The notes: generated by a model from the sequence alone, not told the origin. 64,000 nt of DNA from a bacterium (GCA_030619885.1 JAUXAN010000007.1:1-64000); one strand, 5' to 3'; counted from the first letter of the stretch, positions 20,601 through 30,285 are shown. Made by a program: numbers and translations.

Positions 20601-20843
20601 CTGGCAAGAGAGTATAAAGTGACCAGACCATCAATCTATATTGAACCTGGGGAATTGACTGAAAAAGAAATAGCAGAAGCGAAGAGACCAAAGATGCCTT
20701 GTCTGAAAGTGGAGCGAAGAGTGAATAATTTCAAGGAGATAGAATTGGGGTTCACTCAAAAGATGACAGTTAAAGAAGCAAGACGTTGTTTGAGGTGTGA
20801 TTTAGAAACAGAAGATGGGAAAAAAGCAGTAGGGAGGGAATAA
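17700..20843 (+). CDS. NuoF/HydB-type flavoprotein fused to GltD-type NAD(P)H oxidoreductase
   Basis: N-term thioredoxin-like Cys set, GLRGRGGAGFPTGIKWE, ESCGKCLACREG, then CQHTCPIDTEAPVYI, GSGPAGLTAGYYLAQKGYLVTIFEALPVVGGML. Confidence 0.9.
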   Translation: MGRLKSIWEVKDLREKLEREPSRKLPCIVVSNGTCGQARGSAKVVKAFQTKIKRHNLQNKVMIRITGCHGFCEVEPNIIIQPEGIFYQKLKPEDAEEIVGKTVLNDKIIDRLLWQDPESGKKVVYEKDISFFKKQNRLISGNSRFVDPTSIDDYMAIGGYSALCKVISDFSSQEVINEIKNAGLRGRGGAGFPTGIKWELCRKAKGDIKYIICNADEGDPGAYMDRSLLEGNPHSVIEGMIIGAYAIGANEGIVYVRNEYPLAVKNVGIAIEQARKYGFLGEDILGTGFSFDIKIAKGAGAFVCGEETALIASIEGRRGEPRQRPPFPAQKGLWRKPTNINNVESWANVPFIIQKGAKWYSKIGSNGCKGTKIFSLVGKINNTGLVEVPMGMPLWEIIYDIGGGIPGGKKFKAVQTGGPSGGCIPTELLNLPVDYEKLTEVGSIMGSGGMIVMDENTCMVDIAKYFLNFLKDESCGKCLACREGIDRMFEIVTDISEGRGTLEQLDLLEELARVVKDASMCGLGQTASNPVLSTLTYFRDEYLAHIKYKRCEAAVCKEIISSPCQHTCPIDTEAPVYISYIAKKEFTKALEVIRKDNPLPSVCSRVCHHPCESKCQSGEEGEPIAIRSLKRFVSDYGIKNQKAASRKQKRPTIQKKVAIVGSGPAGLTAGYYLAQKGYLVTIFEALPVVGGMLSVAIPEYRLPREILNFDIENIKDSGITIKTNVKIGKDLSINDLFKKGYKAIFIATGAHKSLKLGISDENISDVIPSMKFLTRVNLGKTVKIGKRVGVIGGGNSAVDAARVANRMEGCDRVTIMYRRTRLEMPAFKEEVDAAIEEGIDIHFLSAPVRILTENGKFKGVECIRMKLGDIDKSGRRRPVPIEGSEFTIKLDNLIVAIGEKPDLSFLSKDIEISKWNTIVVDPETLSTNRERIFAGGDVVTGSNTVVDAIASGKLVAESIDKYLRGESLAREYKVTRPSIYIEPGELTEKEIAEAKRPKMPCLKVERRVNNFKEIELGFTQKMTVKEARRCLRCDLETEDGKKAVGRE

Positions 20844-21538
20844 TGATTACTATAAATTTAAATGGTGCGGATGTTCAGGTAGAAGAAGGATGGACTGTTC
20901 TCGATGCTTGTAAGTTCTATGGCATCCCCGTCCCTACACTATGCTACAATGATGGGCTCACTCCTTATGGTGCTTGCAGACTCTGTATAGTTGAAGTGGG
21001 ACCATCAGAAAATTTCAGAATTGTTTCATCTTGTACTTATCCTGCAAGCGAGGGATTAATGGTTCGCACTCATACAAAGCGTATAATTGAAACAAGGAAG
21101 ATGCTTATAGAAATGCTTGTGTCGCTATGTCCGCAGTCAAAGACTATTCAGGATTTAGCATCAAAATATGAAGTAACCCGTGTGAGATTCAAGCCCAAAT
21201 ATGAGGATTGTGTCCTATGCGGATTATGTGTCAGAATGTGTGCTGAGCAGATGGATGCAAAGGCTATAGGATTTGTCAACCGTGGAGCCGATAGAAAAAT
21301 TACAACCCCATTTGATATCAAATCCGAAGTCTGTAGAACCTGCGGTGGTTGTATCTATATCTGTCCTGCCTGTCAACTGAGGTGTCAGGGACCAGAGCCA
21401 CCTGGTGTGCTCTGTAATAGTTGTCTTAATATCTCTTATCCTTGCGTTGATGTGCATAATAATGTAATGTGCTATATGGACCCATGTGGGGCTTGTTTAT
21501 TAAAAGAAGCAGATGAGAAACGAAAGGAAAGTAAATAG
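20843..21538 (+). CDS. NuoG/HoxU-like iron-sulfur subunit
   Basis: N-term [2Fe-2S] ferredoxin, CVLCGLCVRMC and CRTCGGCIYICPAC clusters. Confidence 0.85.
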   Translation: MITINLNGADVQVEEGWTVLDACKFYGIPVPTLCYNDGLTPYGACRLCIVEVGPSENFRIVSSCTYPASEGLMVRTHTKRIIETRKMLIEMLVSLCPQSKTIQDLASKYEVTRVRFKPKYEDCVLCGLCVRMCAEQMDAKAIGFVNRGADRKITTPFDIKSEVCRTCGGCIYICPACQLRCQGPEPPGVLCNSCLNISYPCVDVHNNVMCYMDPCGACLLKEADEKRKESK

Positions 21539-21662
21539 GTTAGGATTAGGCAGTGGGTATGGTAGTTGGGTAATGTTGTTGGGAACAGATTAGAACTATG
21601 GATGGCAAAAAGAAGATAGTGAGTTTTTATGTTAACCATAACCTAAAAATTGGAGGTGCAAG

Positions 21663-23243
21663 ATGTCTTTTACAAAAATAAATGCAAGTGCAGCCACGCT
21701 GAGTAAAAATAGAACTGAAGAGTCAATTGTTCCATTGAGTGGAATGTGTGTTACATGCGTTGATGGATGTATAGGGATGTGCGAGATTGGTAAATCTGCT
21801 TATCGAGGTACTGAGGCAATGTATCCGCAGCCATTCGGTATAATCACATCTGCTTCGGAGAAGACATACCCGGTAGACCTCTCACATTTCACAATATTAG
21901 GAACCGCAGTTGGGGCTAAGGGGATTGAAGCTGACCCGGATAAAGCGATTTTCCCCAGTGTTAGACTGGAAACAAAAATTGGACATGCCCGGGGCATTAA
22001 AGTAAAACTTCCTTTTATTATCCCAGGACTGGGTTCTACCAATATTGCAAAGAATAACTGGGAAGGTTTAGCAATAGGCTCAGCTCTTTCGGGTGTACCA
22101 CTCACTATTGGAGAGAATGTCTGTGGTATGGATGTGGATTCTAAAATCGTTCGGGGGAAGGTAACCTATGCCCCTGACCTGGAGTGGAGGGTTAAATTAT
22201 ACAAAAGATGGCAGGCAGATGGGTACGGAGCGATAATCGTCCAGGCTAATGTAGAGGATACCAGACTTGGGGTTCAGGAATATGCTATCTCCAGTTTAGG
22301 CGTTGAGGCTGTTGAATTGAAGTGGGGTCAAGGAGCAAAAGATATTGGTGGTGAGGTTAAGATCAAAGATTTAAAAAAGGCACAGACATTGAAAAAGAGA
22401 GGATATGTTGTCCTCCCAGACCCAACGAATCCAGATGTAGTAAAGGCATTCGAACATGGGAGTTTCAAGGAATTTGAGCGCCATTCGAGGATAGGAATGG
22501 TCGAGGAAGAAAGTTTCTTAAAAAGGGCAGAGGAACTTCGTGAGAAAGGTGCAAAATATGTATTCTTAAAAACGGGGGCGTATAGACCTGCCGATTTAGC
22601 CCGGGCTGTGAAGTATGCGTCTTTGGCAAAGATTGACCTTTTAACGGTAGATGGTGCTGGTGGCGGAACAGGGATGAGTCCATGGCGGATGATGAATGAA
22701 TGGGGTGTTCCCGGAGTTGAACTCTGGTCATTGCTCTATCAATACGCTGATAGACTTGCTAAAAAGGGAGAGTATATCCCGGATATCGCTGTAGCAGGAG
22801 GATTTGTATTAGAAGACCAGATATTTAAAGGACTGGCTCTTGGTGCGCCATATTTTAAACTAATTGGAATGGCAAGGTCACCAATTGCAGCGGCTATGGT
22901 GGGTAAGACTATAGGAAAAAGAATCGACGAAGGTCAGATTCCAGTATACATTGAAAGATTTGGAAATACGAAGGAAGAGATATTCGTAACTGCGTCTGAT
23001 TTAAAGAAAAGACTTGGGAAGGACTTTGATAATGTTCCAACGGGGGCGCTTGGTCTGTATACCTACTATCAAAGGCTCGCTCAAGGTCTGCGACAGTTAA
23101 TGACTGGGAATCGTAAGTTTGCATTAGAATATATTACCCGCGATGATATTGCTGCTTTGACTAAAGAAGCAGCTGACATCAGTGGCATTGATTATGTGCT
23201 GGACGTTGACCGTGAAGAAGTAGACAGAATACTTGAAGGTTAA
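21663..23243 (+). CDS. FMN-binding glutamate synthase (GltB central domain, archaeal type)
   Basis: DGAGGGTGMSPWRMMNEWGVP, GLALGAPYFKLIGMARSPIAAAMVGK; no glutaminase domain. Confidence 0.85.
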   Translation: MSFTKINASAATLSKNRTEESIVPLSGMCVTCVDGCIGMCEIGKSAYRGTEAMYPQPFGIITSASEKTYPVDLSHFTILGTAVGAKGIEADPDKAIFPSVRLETKIGHARGIKVKLPFIIPGLGSTNIAKNNWEGLAIGSALSGVPLTIGENVCGMDVDSKIVRGKVTYAPDLEWRVKLYKRWQADGYGAIIVQANVEDTRLGVQEYAISSLGVEAVELKWGQGAKDIGGEVKIKDLKKAQTLKKRGYVVLPDPTNPDVVKAFEHGSFKEFERHSRIGMVEEESFLKRAEELREKGAKYVFLKTGAYRPADLARAVKYASLAKIDLLTVDGAGGGTGMSPWRMMNEWGVPGVELWSLLYQYADRLAKKGEYIPDIAVAGGFVLEDQIFKGLALGAPYFKLIGMARSPIAAAMVGKTIGKRIDEGQIPVYIERFGNTKEEIFVTASDLKKRLGKDFDNVPTGALGLYTYYQRLAQGLRQLMTGNRKFALEYITRDDIAALTKEAADISGIDYVLDVDREEVDRILEG

Positions 23244-23632
23244 ATTTTGCAGGAAGTTATTCTAACCGCAGATGAACATCTCAATATCCGTATGGACAGA
23301 TAGACACAGATTACTAAAAACCACAGAGACCACAGGCAGGTCTTTCAGGACTTCAGAGGACTTCAGAGTAAGGTCTTGACACAGAGACATAAGAGTTAAT
23401 GTAGCAGATTGAACTCACCTTCCATAAAGGGCTGAATTTTATACCCTGCGAAGAAATCTATGACAGGTGTCGAAAGGAAAGCAACAATAGATAAAGACAA
23501 CGATGATCAAGTAAAAGAGAGATTGACAGGAGATAAAAGAACCTTTATAATGGGGAGTATCAAGTTATAAATAAGGGTTCTAAAGGAAGAATCTGGCAGG
23601 AAGGATATCCGACACTATAGGAGGAAACTACT

Positions 23633-24163
23633 ATGGATAAACCAAAATCAAATCTTGGCTTCAAACTCATGTCTCTCACCTACAGATTTCGCGATTTTTT
23701 TTTACCCCGAATGAATATCTTGAAAGAGGTGGGGATAAAACCAGGGTCCCATGTCCTCGATTATGGCTGTGGTCCCGGGGGGTATATAACCGCCGCTGCG
23801 GAATTGGTGGGTAAATCAGGGAAAATTTACGCTCTGGATATTCATCCACTTGCAATTCAGAAGGTTCAGAGTATCGCTTCAAAAAAACAACTGACGAATG
23901 TGGATACCATTTGTTCCGATTGCAAAACTGGATTGCCAGATAAGAGCCTGGATGTGGTCCTGTTGTATGATACATTTCACAACCTGAGTGAGCCTGACGG
24001 AGTTCTCGAAGAGCTCCATCGGGTATTGAAACCGAACGGGGTCCTATCCTTCAGTGACCATCATATGAAAGAAAATGAAATAGTGTCTAAGGTAACAAAT
24101 AGAGGATTGTTTATCCTATCGAGAAAAGGCGAAAAAACATATAGTTTCTTGAAAGAGGAATAA
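23633..24163 (+). CDS. Class I SAM-dependent methyltransferase
   Basis: VLDYGCGPGGYI, LDIHPLAIQKVQ, LKPNGVLSFSDHHM. Confidence 0.85.
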   Translation: MDKPKSNLGFKLMSLTYRFRDFFLPRMNILKEVGIKPGSHVLDYGCGPGGYITAAAELVGKSGKIYALDIHPLAIQKVQSIASKKQLTNVDTICSDCKTGLPDKSLDVVLLYDTFHNLSEPDGVLEELHRVLKPNGVLSFSDHHMKENEIVSKVTNRGLFILSRKGEKTYSFLKEE

Positions 24164-24280
24164 TCTTTTGGGGTAAGTCCACATGATCCTGCGGAAAAAA
24201 ATCGCATTAGGTCGTTTTTCTTGACAAAACTTAATCTATATTTTATATTTACCATAATTTGCCCCTACGGATCTATATGG

Positions 24281-24373
24281 CACGACCTTTTGAAGGAAGT
24301 AGGATTTGAACCAAAGCAGATCAAGTTCGAGGGAGACTACTGTCCTACATTTGTATGTACTAAGGTTTTGTGA
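24281..24373 (+). pseudogene. C-terminal methyltransferase remnant
   Basis: Translation HDLLKEVGFEPKQIKFEGDYCPTFVCTKVL* with no start. Confidence 0.45.
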
Positions 24374-24512
24374 TGGTGCTTATTGGAAGCGTATCATGAA
24401 ATATATTTGCGTTTCGTTAATCCAGAATGCCTTGACCACTTTCCAAAGAGTTAAGGTGTTGCTTGTAATTACTTGAATTTAGAAGGAATTATTAATCATA
24501 GGGGGTATTGTT

Positions 24513-25094
24513 ATGGATAATAACACAGAAAAAATTTGGAAAGAATTTAGTACTAAACTTAAACAATTTATTCTTAAGCGTGTTTCGGACAAAGATGATG
24601 CAGAAGATATTCTCCAGGAAGTTTTTATGAAGATCCATTCTAATATTGGAACCCTCAGAGATAAAAGCAAAATCCAGAGTTGGATATATACAATTACCCG
24701 AAATACTATCATTGATTATTATCGTTCTCAAAAGCCTATGTTAGAACTATCCGAAACGCTTCTTGAGACACTTCCCGTAAAAGAAGACCCAATTAAGAGC
24801 GATGTCATCAAGGAAGTTTCTCAATGTATTAAAACTTTGGTTAATTATCTGCCTGATAAATACCGAAAGGCTCTCATATTGACAGAATATCAAGGATTGA
24901 TACAGAAGAAAATGGGCGAAAAACTTGGATTATCTCCATCTGGAGCTAAATCCAGAGTTCAGAGGGCAAGGGCAAAACTTAAGGAAATGCTTTTACAAGG
25001 CTGTCATCGTCAACTTGAGCAGATTGGAATCCCAGTTGACTATCAAACTGAATGCCATTGTTGTTGTCCGAATGTAAGCAATAATGTAAAGTAG
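24513..25094 (+). CDS. SigZ-like ECF RNA polymerase sigma factor with Cys-rich tail
   Basis: DAEDILQEVFMKIHSNIGTLRDKSKIQSWIYTITRNTIIDYYR; C-term ECHCCCPN. Confidence 0.85.
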   Translation: MDNNTEKIWKEFSTKLKQFILKRVSDKDDAEDILQEVFMKIHSNIGTLRDKSKIQSWIYTITRNTIIDYYRSQKPMLELSETLLETLPVKEDPIKSDVIKEVSQCIKTLVNYLPDKYRKALILTEYQGLIQKKMGEKLGLSPSGAKSRVQRARAKLKEMLLQGCHRQLEQIGIPVDYQTECHCCCPNVSNNVK

Positions 25095-25161
25095 TTTTGC
25101 GTCCTTTTTTATAATTCTTCGTCTATTAAATAGAGTAACAGAATAAAATTGGAGGTGTATC

Positions 25162-25920
25162 ATGAAAGATAAAAAAGAGATTAAAAAATTTGTTAAGAAG
25201 CGATATGGTAAATTCGCATCAAAAAGCGGATCTTGCTGTCCAAGTTGTTGCTCCAATGAGGTAATAGAGCAGAGAAAAGATATAGGATATTCTAAAGAGG
25301 AAATCACAACTGTTCCTCCAGAAACTGCTGCGATTGGAGCGGGTTGTGGCAATCCAACAGCGCTTGCTGAACTTAAAGAAGGTGAAACCGTTTTGGACCT
25401 TGGCTCGGGTGGAGGTATAGATGTTTTCCTTGCAGCCCAAAAAGTTGGTGAAAAGGGTAAAGCTATTGGTGTGGACATGACGCCTGAGATGTTTGAAAAG
25501 GCTAAAAAAAGTGCCAGGAAGGGTAACTACAAAAATGTTGAGTTCAAACTTGGCGAAATAGAAAACTTACCTGTTGAGGATGAGTCCATCGACGTCATTA
25601 TAAGCAATTGCGTCATCAATCTTTCGCCGGATAAATTAGTCACTTTTAAAGAAGCCTTCAGAGTTTTGAAGCCGAACGGGAGGATCCTTATCTCGGACCT
25701 GGTAACTGAAGGGGAACTTCCTGAAGATATACGGCAGAGCTTTGAAGCCTTGGCGGGGTGTATAGCCGGTGCTCTGGAGAGGCATGAATATTTGAACACG
25801 ATAAAGGAAGCGGGCTTCCGAGATGTTACTATCGTTGCCGAACACTCTTTTAGCGAGCATGGAATGGACAATAGGTTAAAAGGAAAAATCATCAGTGTTC
25901 AAGTGAAAGCATACAAATAG
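25162..25920 (+). CDS. arsM: Arsenite methyltransferase
   Basis: SCCPSCCSNEV, CGNPTALAELKEGETVLDLGSGGGIDVFLAAQKVG, NCVINLSPDK. Confidence 0.88.
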   Translation: MKDKKEIKKFVKKRYGKFASKSGSCCPSCCSNEVIEQRKDIGYSKEEITTVPPETAAIGAGCGNPTALAELKEGETVLDLGSGGGIDVFLAAQKVGEKGKAIGVDMTPEMFEKAKKSARKGNYKNVEFKLGEIENLPVEDESIDVIISNCVINLSPDKLVTFKEAFRVLKPNGRILISDLVTEGELPEDIRQSFEALAGCIAGALERHEYLNTIKEAGFRDVTIVAEHSFSEHGMDNRLKGKIISVQVKAYK

Positions 25921-25986
25921 GAAATATCGATTGACCTGCCAAAAACCAAGCACGAAAAAAAATTCAATCCAGAAGGAGGATCAAAA

Positions 25987-26082
25987 ATGTTTACAACTCG
26001 AAATAAGAGAACAAGATTGAGTTTTCATAGGTCATCTCCATATCCTTTACCGCAGGGACTCTTAATAGGGTTCTGGGGTTAG
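25987..26082 (+). pseudogene. Truncated 31-aa ORF whose 3' part is dispersed repeat copy B
   Basis: RBS aaggaggatc; MFTTRNKRTRLSFHRSSPYPLPQGLLIGFWG*; 3' two thirds match window positions 1-71. Confidence 0.45.
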
Positions 26083-26143
26083 GGGGATGTCCGGCGACTC
26101 GACATTATGATGACGGCTAACAGCCCAACCGAGTTATACGAGA

Positions 26144-26840
26144 ATGAAAAATATTTTTTTTGTGGAAGAGAAAAAGACTTGGTTGAAATGTTTAAGCAAA
26201 TATGTAAAACCTGGCAAAATTGTCGAGTTTGGTTGTGGCAGTGGTTTTGTTCTCGAAGTATTGTCTATGGATTTCGCTGATAGTATTATAGTAGGGGTAG
26301 ATAAGTCTATGGAACGATTGGAAAAAGTAGTTGAAAAAGGTCTCAAAAATGTCATTCTTGTAAAGGCTGATATAACTCAAAATATTTTTCCTGATGGCAC
26401 CTTTGATACTGCCCTCTTCGTAGGAAGTCTCCATGAAGTATTTTCTGAAACCTTCATCAAGATTGGTAGAGATAGCCCTTAAAAACGAAGAAATCCGGAG
26501 AAGATTTCTCAGATTCGCCAGTGAATTCCATCCAAGAAAAGTGAAATTTGAGAAAACAATACATGGAGTAAAACTCGATATTGTAGATGCTACTGAATTT
26601 ATCAGCAAATATCGCTCTCCTGATGAGGAAGATTGGAAAGAAGAGATGGGCGAAACTCATTTTTTCTTTACCAAGGAAGAGTATCAAGAGGTAGCTCAAC
26701 GAACAGGGTTTATTATTAAAAACTCGAAGAAATTACCAAAAAGTGAAAAATGGTGGGTTAAAATCAGAGAGGATATCGAATTTAGATCCGAGTCTGATTA
26801 TCGATGGATTCAGTTAGTTTTAACAAAGAAACAAGACTGA
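26144..26840 (+). pseudogene. Class I SAM methyltransferase with internal deletion/frameshift
   Basis: VEFGCGSGFVLEVL..ALFVGSLHEVFS (frame 1) resumes as KPSSRLVEIALKNEEIRRRF (another frame); MTase linker missing. Confidence 0.7.
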
Positions 26841-27086
26841 CTGATAAAGAGTCAGGACTAATTTTTTTTATTAATTTTTTCATTTACCTCTTGACAAGAT
26901 TTTTATTTATTTTACAATAAAAAAAATTGTAAAAAGAATCTAATACCGCTCTAATTATACGATCCGTTTATACGGATTCGTAGGAATATAGGCGGAAAAG
27001 GGGGTGAAAAGCAGTAGTTAGTTGTTAGTATTTAGCAGTTAGCGAAGAATAGCTAAATGCTAAAAATTTTTCAAAGGAGGTAAACA

Positions 27087-27896
27087 ATGAAAAAAATTTT
27101 ATCCATAACTTTAGTGCTGATAGTATTCCTTGTCACCAATACTTCAGCACAACTTCTGCAGGAGATAGAGGGCGCAGGCGAGATAGATTGGTCTGTTCAG
27201 GTAATAAAATGCACAGGCATTGGCGGTGTGAATCCCGATGTTCCAGAATCTGCACGAAGAGCAGGTGCAATCAGAGCAGCCAAGTTAGATGCCCTTCGTA
27301 ATATACTGGAAACGGTCAAAGGTGTTTACATAGATGCACAGACTACTGTCGAGAATGCCATCACTGCAAGCGATGTGATATACTCAAGGGTAGAGGGTGT
27401 ATGTAAGGCATTTAAGATTGTTGATACCAGATATATGTCGGATGGTTCGGTAGAAGTGGATGTTGAGATGTCTATAAGAGGAGTACTCGCCGACATCTTT
27501 CTCCCTCAAGAGACAGGTGGAGGTACAGCCCTCACTGCTGAAGGCATCAAAGGGAAAGTCTTTACAGGTCTGGTGGTCAATGCTACAGGGTTGGAAGTTC
27601 AGCCCGCTATGTCACCCAAAATTATTAATGAAGACTCCGTTGAGGTATATGGGACCGGATTCGTCTCCAGAGAGTATGCAATCGAACAGGGTGTGGTTGG
27701 ATATGCGAAGGATGTTGCATCGGCAAAGAAAGAAGATAGAGTTACAGATAAACCCGCTGTTATAAAGGGAATCGCCGCTACAGGACCGAATAAGACGGAT
27801 GTTGTAATTTCAAATAAAGATGCGATGCTTCTTCACTCGATGAGCGAAAATCTGAGTTTTATGGACAAGTGCAGGGTGATAATCGTCGTTGACTAA
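27087..27896 (+). CDS. LPP20-like exported protein
   Basis: Signal peptide; GTGIGGVNPDVPESARRAGAIRAAKLDALRNILETVKGV. Confidence 0.55.
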   Translation: MKKILSITLVLIVFLVTNTSAQLLQEIEGAGEIDWSVQVIKCTGIGGVNPDVPESARRAGAIRAAKLDALRNILETVKGVYIDAQTTVENAITASDVIYSRVEGVCKAFKIVDTRYMSDGSVEVDVEMSIRGVLADIFLPQETGGGTALTAEGIKGKVFTGLVVNATGLEVQPAMSPKIINEDSVEVYGTGFVSREYAIEQGVVGYAKDVASAKKEDRVTDKPAVIKGIAATGPNKTDVVISNKDAMLLHSMSENLSFMDKCRVIIVVD

Positions 27897-27916
27897 ATGT
27901 TCAAAAGGAGGTAAAG

Positions 27917-29032
27917 ATGTTTAAAAAAATCGTTCCACTCAGTCTTTTGGCTCTTTTCATCTTCTTCTGTGGTTGTGGACCGAAGGCTGCGAAGCCGGGT
28001 GGAATCCTCGATACCCCACAGGGACACTACGAACAGGGGAAGAAATTTCTTGAGAAGGGCAACTACGACCAGGCATTGAGCGAGTTCCAGCGCTCAAAAG
28101 CGCTCGACCCTAAATATGCACCGGCATACGAAGGTCTTGCACTCGCCTATCTTGGACTTGGAGACCTCGATTCAGCATGGAAGAATGTTAAAGAGTGCAA
28201 AAAACTCGATAGGAAATATTCGCCCGGTTATGTGGCAGCAGGAAGAATATATGACGCAGAAGGTAAATATAAGAAGGCGATCAGCGAATATAAAAAGGCG
28301 CTCCGCTACGACAGTAAAAATACTGACGCCTACTACCATATGGGAAAGACTTATGTGAACTGGGATAAATACGATGATGCTGAAAAATCTTTCAAAAAGG
28401 GGCTCGAGATAGAACCGACCAATTTGAAACTCGATGAGGAATGGAAGAGACTCCAGGATATAAGGAGGGCTGCAGCAGGTATGCCTCCAGAATATGTGAA
28501 AATTGCCAAGTGCCCTGCAGTCACAAGAGCAGACATCGCTGCCCTCTTTGTGCATGGACTTGAACTTCCAAAACTTCTCAAAAAAGCGCCAGTTTCTAAA
28601 GAGAAAGAATTCAAAGCACCTGAAACCGTTATGGGCAAAAAACCGACTGCCAAAACGGTTGAGGAGATTCCAGACATCCAGGGACACTGGGCAAAGTCCT
28701 ACATCGGTGAGGTAGTGAAGCTTGGAGTCATTGAACTCTATCCTGACGGCACATTTAAACCCGATGAGAAGATAACAAGGGCGAACTATGCGAAGATGAT
28801 TGAATTGCTCATTACAAAGGTTACAGCCGACCCAAAACTCACAACCCGTTTCATCGGAAGCAGATCCCCATTCCCTGATGTTTCGAAATCTCACTATACA
28901 TTCAACGCAGTAATGGTCGTCACCACCAGAGGTATAATGAAGGCTAAAATGGATGGAAACTTTGGACTGATGGATGTAGTTCCTGGTACCAGTGCTCTTG
29001 ATATAATAAAGAAGCTGAAAGACCAACTGTAG
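27917..29032 (+). CDS. TPR lipoprotein with SLH domain
   Basis: Lipobox FFCGCG, TPRs, then IPDIQGHWAKSYIGEVVKLGVIELYPDGTFKPDEKITRANYAKMIE (SLH). Confidence 0.8.
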   Translation: MFKKIVPLSLLALFIFFCGCGPKAAKPGGILDTPQGHYEQGKKFLEKGNYDQALSEFQRSKALDPKYAPAYEGLALAYLGLGDLDSAWKNVKECKKLDRKYSPGYVAAGRIYDAEGKYKKAISEYKKALRYDSKNTDAYYHMGKTYVNWDKYDDAEKSFKKGLEIEPTNLKLDEEWKRLQDIRRAAAGMPPEYVKIAKCPAVTRADIAALFVHGLELPKLLKKAPVSKEKEFKAPETVMGKKPTAKTVEEIPDIQGHWAKSYIGEVVKLGVIELYPDGTFKPDEKITRANYAKMIELLITKVTADPKLTTRFIGSRSPFPDVSKSHYTFNAVMVVTTRGIMKAKMDGNFGLMDVVPGTSALDIIKKLKDQL

Positions 29033-29047
29033 TTTTACATATGGGGA

Positions 29048-30283
29048 GTGTGCTATGCACTCCCCAGTTTCCCTGATGGAGGAGATATGATGAAGAGAAT
29101 AATCGTCTCACTTCTTCTGGTTCTGCTTTCCATCCCTGCTATTTCTGCTGAGGTAAAAGAGGTAATCGCAACAGGAATGGGAAATATAATCGCTGGCGAT
29201 ATTGCACATGCCAAAGATGATGCGGTTGAGGATGCACTCAGAAATGCGGTGGAGGAGGCAGTCGGAACCCTGGTCTCTTCACAGAGTCTTGTCGAAAATT
29301 ATCAGTTAGTAGAGGATCGGATTTATTCAGAGTCGAGTGGATATGTCAAGTCCTACAAAATCATCAGTAAGACGAAAAGCACTGACACTTATACCGTCAA
29401 GATAAAGGCGAAGGTCAAACTCGCAAATCTGGAAAAGGACCTCGTTGCAATAGGTCTAATTATTAAACGAAAGGGTATGCCTCGAATGATGGTTATAATA
29501 GATGAACGAACAATAGGCGTCTACGACTATGCCGACTACTGGATCAATATGAACATATCGGAGAACACCATCATCGACTGCTTCAAGGAAAAGGGTTTTC
29601 ATTTCGTAGACCAGGCGGTAGCAAAGCGTAATGTCGATAGAGAAAAGGCATTGGCCGCTATCGCCGGTAATGATGCTATGGCGACGGCGATCGGCTTAAC
29701 CTACAAAGCTGAGGTCGTAATCGTAGGCAAAGCGATCGCAAAGACAGCATCAGGTGCATCAGATGTGCTTGGAGGTATGAAATCCTGCCAGGCGAATATC
29801 AGTGCAAGAGCCATCAATGTAGATAATGGCAAAATACTGGCAACAGGAATGGAAAATGCTGCGAAAGTTCATATAGATGAGGTCACGGGTGGAAATCAGG
29901 CACTCGAAGAGGCAGCAAAAAAATTCTCTGATAAATTAATCAGAAAGATCTTGAAAGAATGGGTCGGTGAACTATCTGGAACTACAACCATTCAGCTCGT
30001 CGTGAATGGACTCAAGTCTTTTGATGACCTTGATGACTTCACAACCGCTCTGAAGTATTATATTCGTGGGGTGAAGGATGTCCATACGAGAGATTTTGTG
30101 GCCGGTGTCGCGATTTTAGATGTGGAGACAAAGGGAAGCGCAAAAGGGTTGGCAAGAGAATTGAAGAAAAAGGATTTGAAAGATTTTACTGTGAAAGTTA
30201 CTGGTGTCTCTGCCAACAGGGTATCCATTGAGATATCGAGAAAAGGAGTTGAAGGGGAGGTAGAAAAGACCCAACCCGAATAG
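29048..30283 (+). CDS. FlgT N-terminal-like secreted protein
   Basis: Signal peptide at internal ATG; EDALRNAVEEAVGTLVSSQSLVENYQLVEDRIYSESSGYVKSYKII. Confidence 0.55.
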   Translation: MCYALPSFPDGGDMMKRIIVSLLLVLLSIPAISAEVKEVIATGMGNIIAGDIAHAKDDAVEDALRNAVEEAVGTLVSSQSLVENYQLVEDRIYSESSGYVKSYKIISKTKSTDTYTVKIKAKVKLANLEKDLVAIGLIIKRKGMPRMMVIIDERTIGVYDYADYWINMNISENTIIDCFKEKGFHFVDQAVAKRNVDREKALAAIAGNDAMATAIGLTYKAEVVIVGKAIAKTASGASDVLGGMKSCQANISARAINVDNGKILATGMENAAKVHIDEVTGGNQALEEAAKKFSDKLIRKILKEWVGELSGTTTIQLVVNGLKSFDDLDDFTTALKYYIRGVKDVHTRDFVAGVAILDVETKGSAKGLARELKKKDLKDFTVKVTGVSANRVSIEISRKGVEGEVEKTQPE

Positions 30284-30285
30284 AA

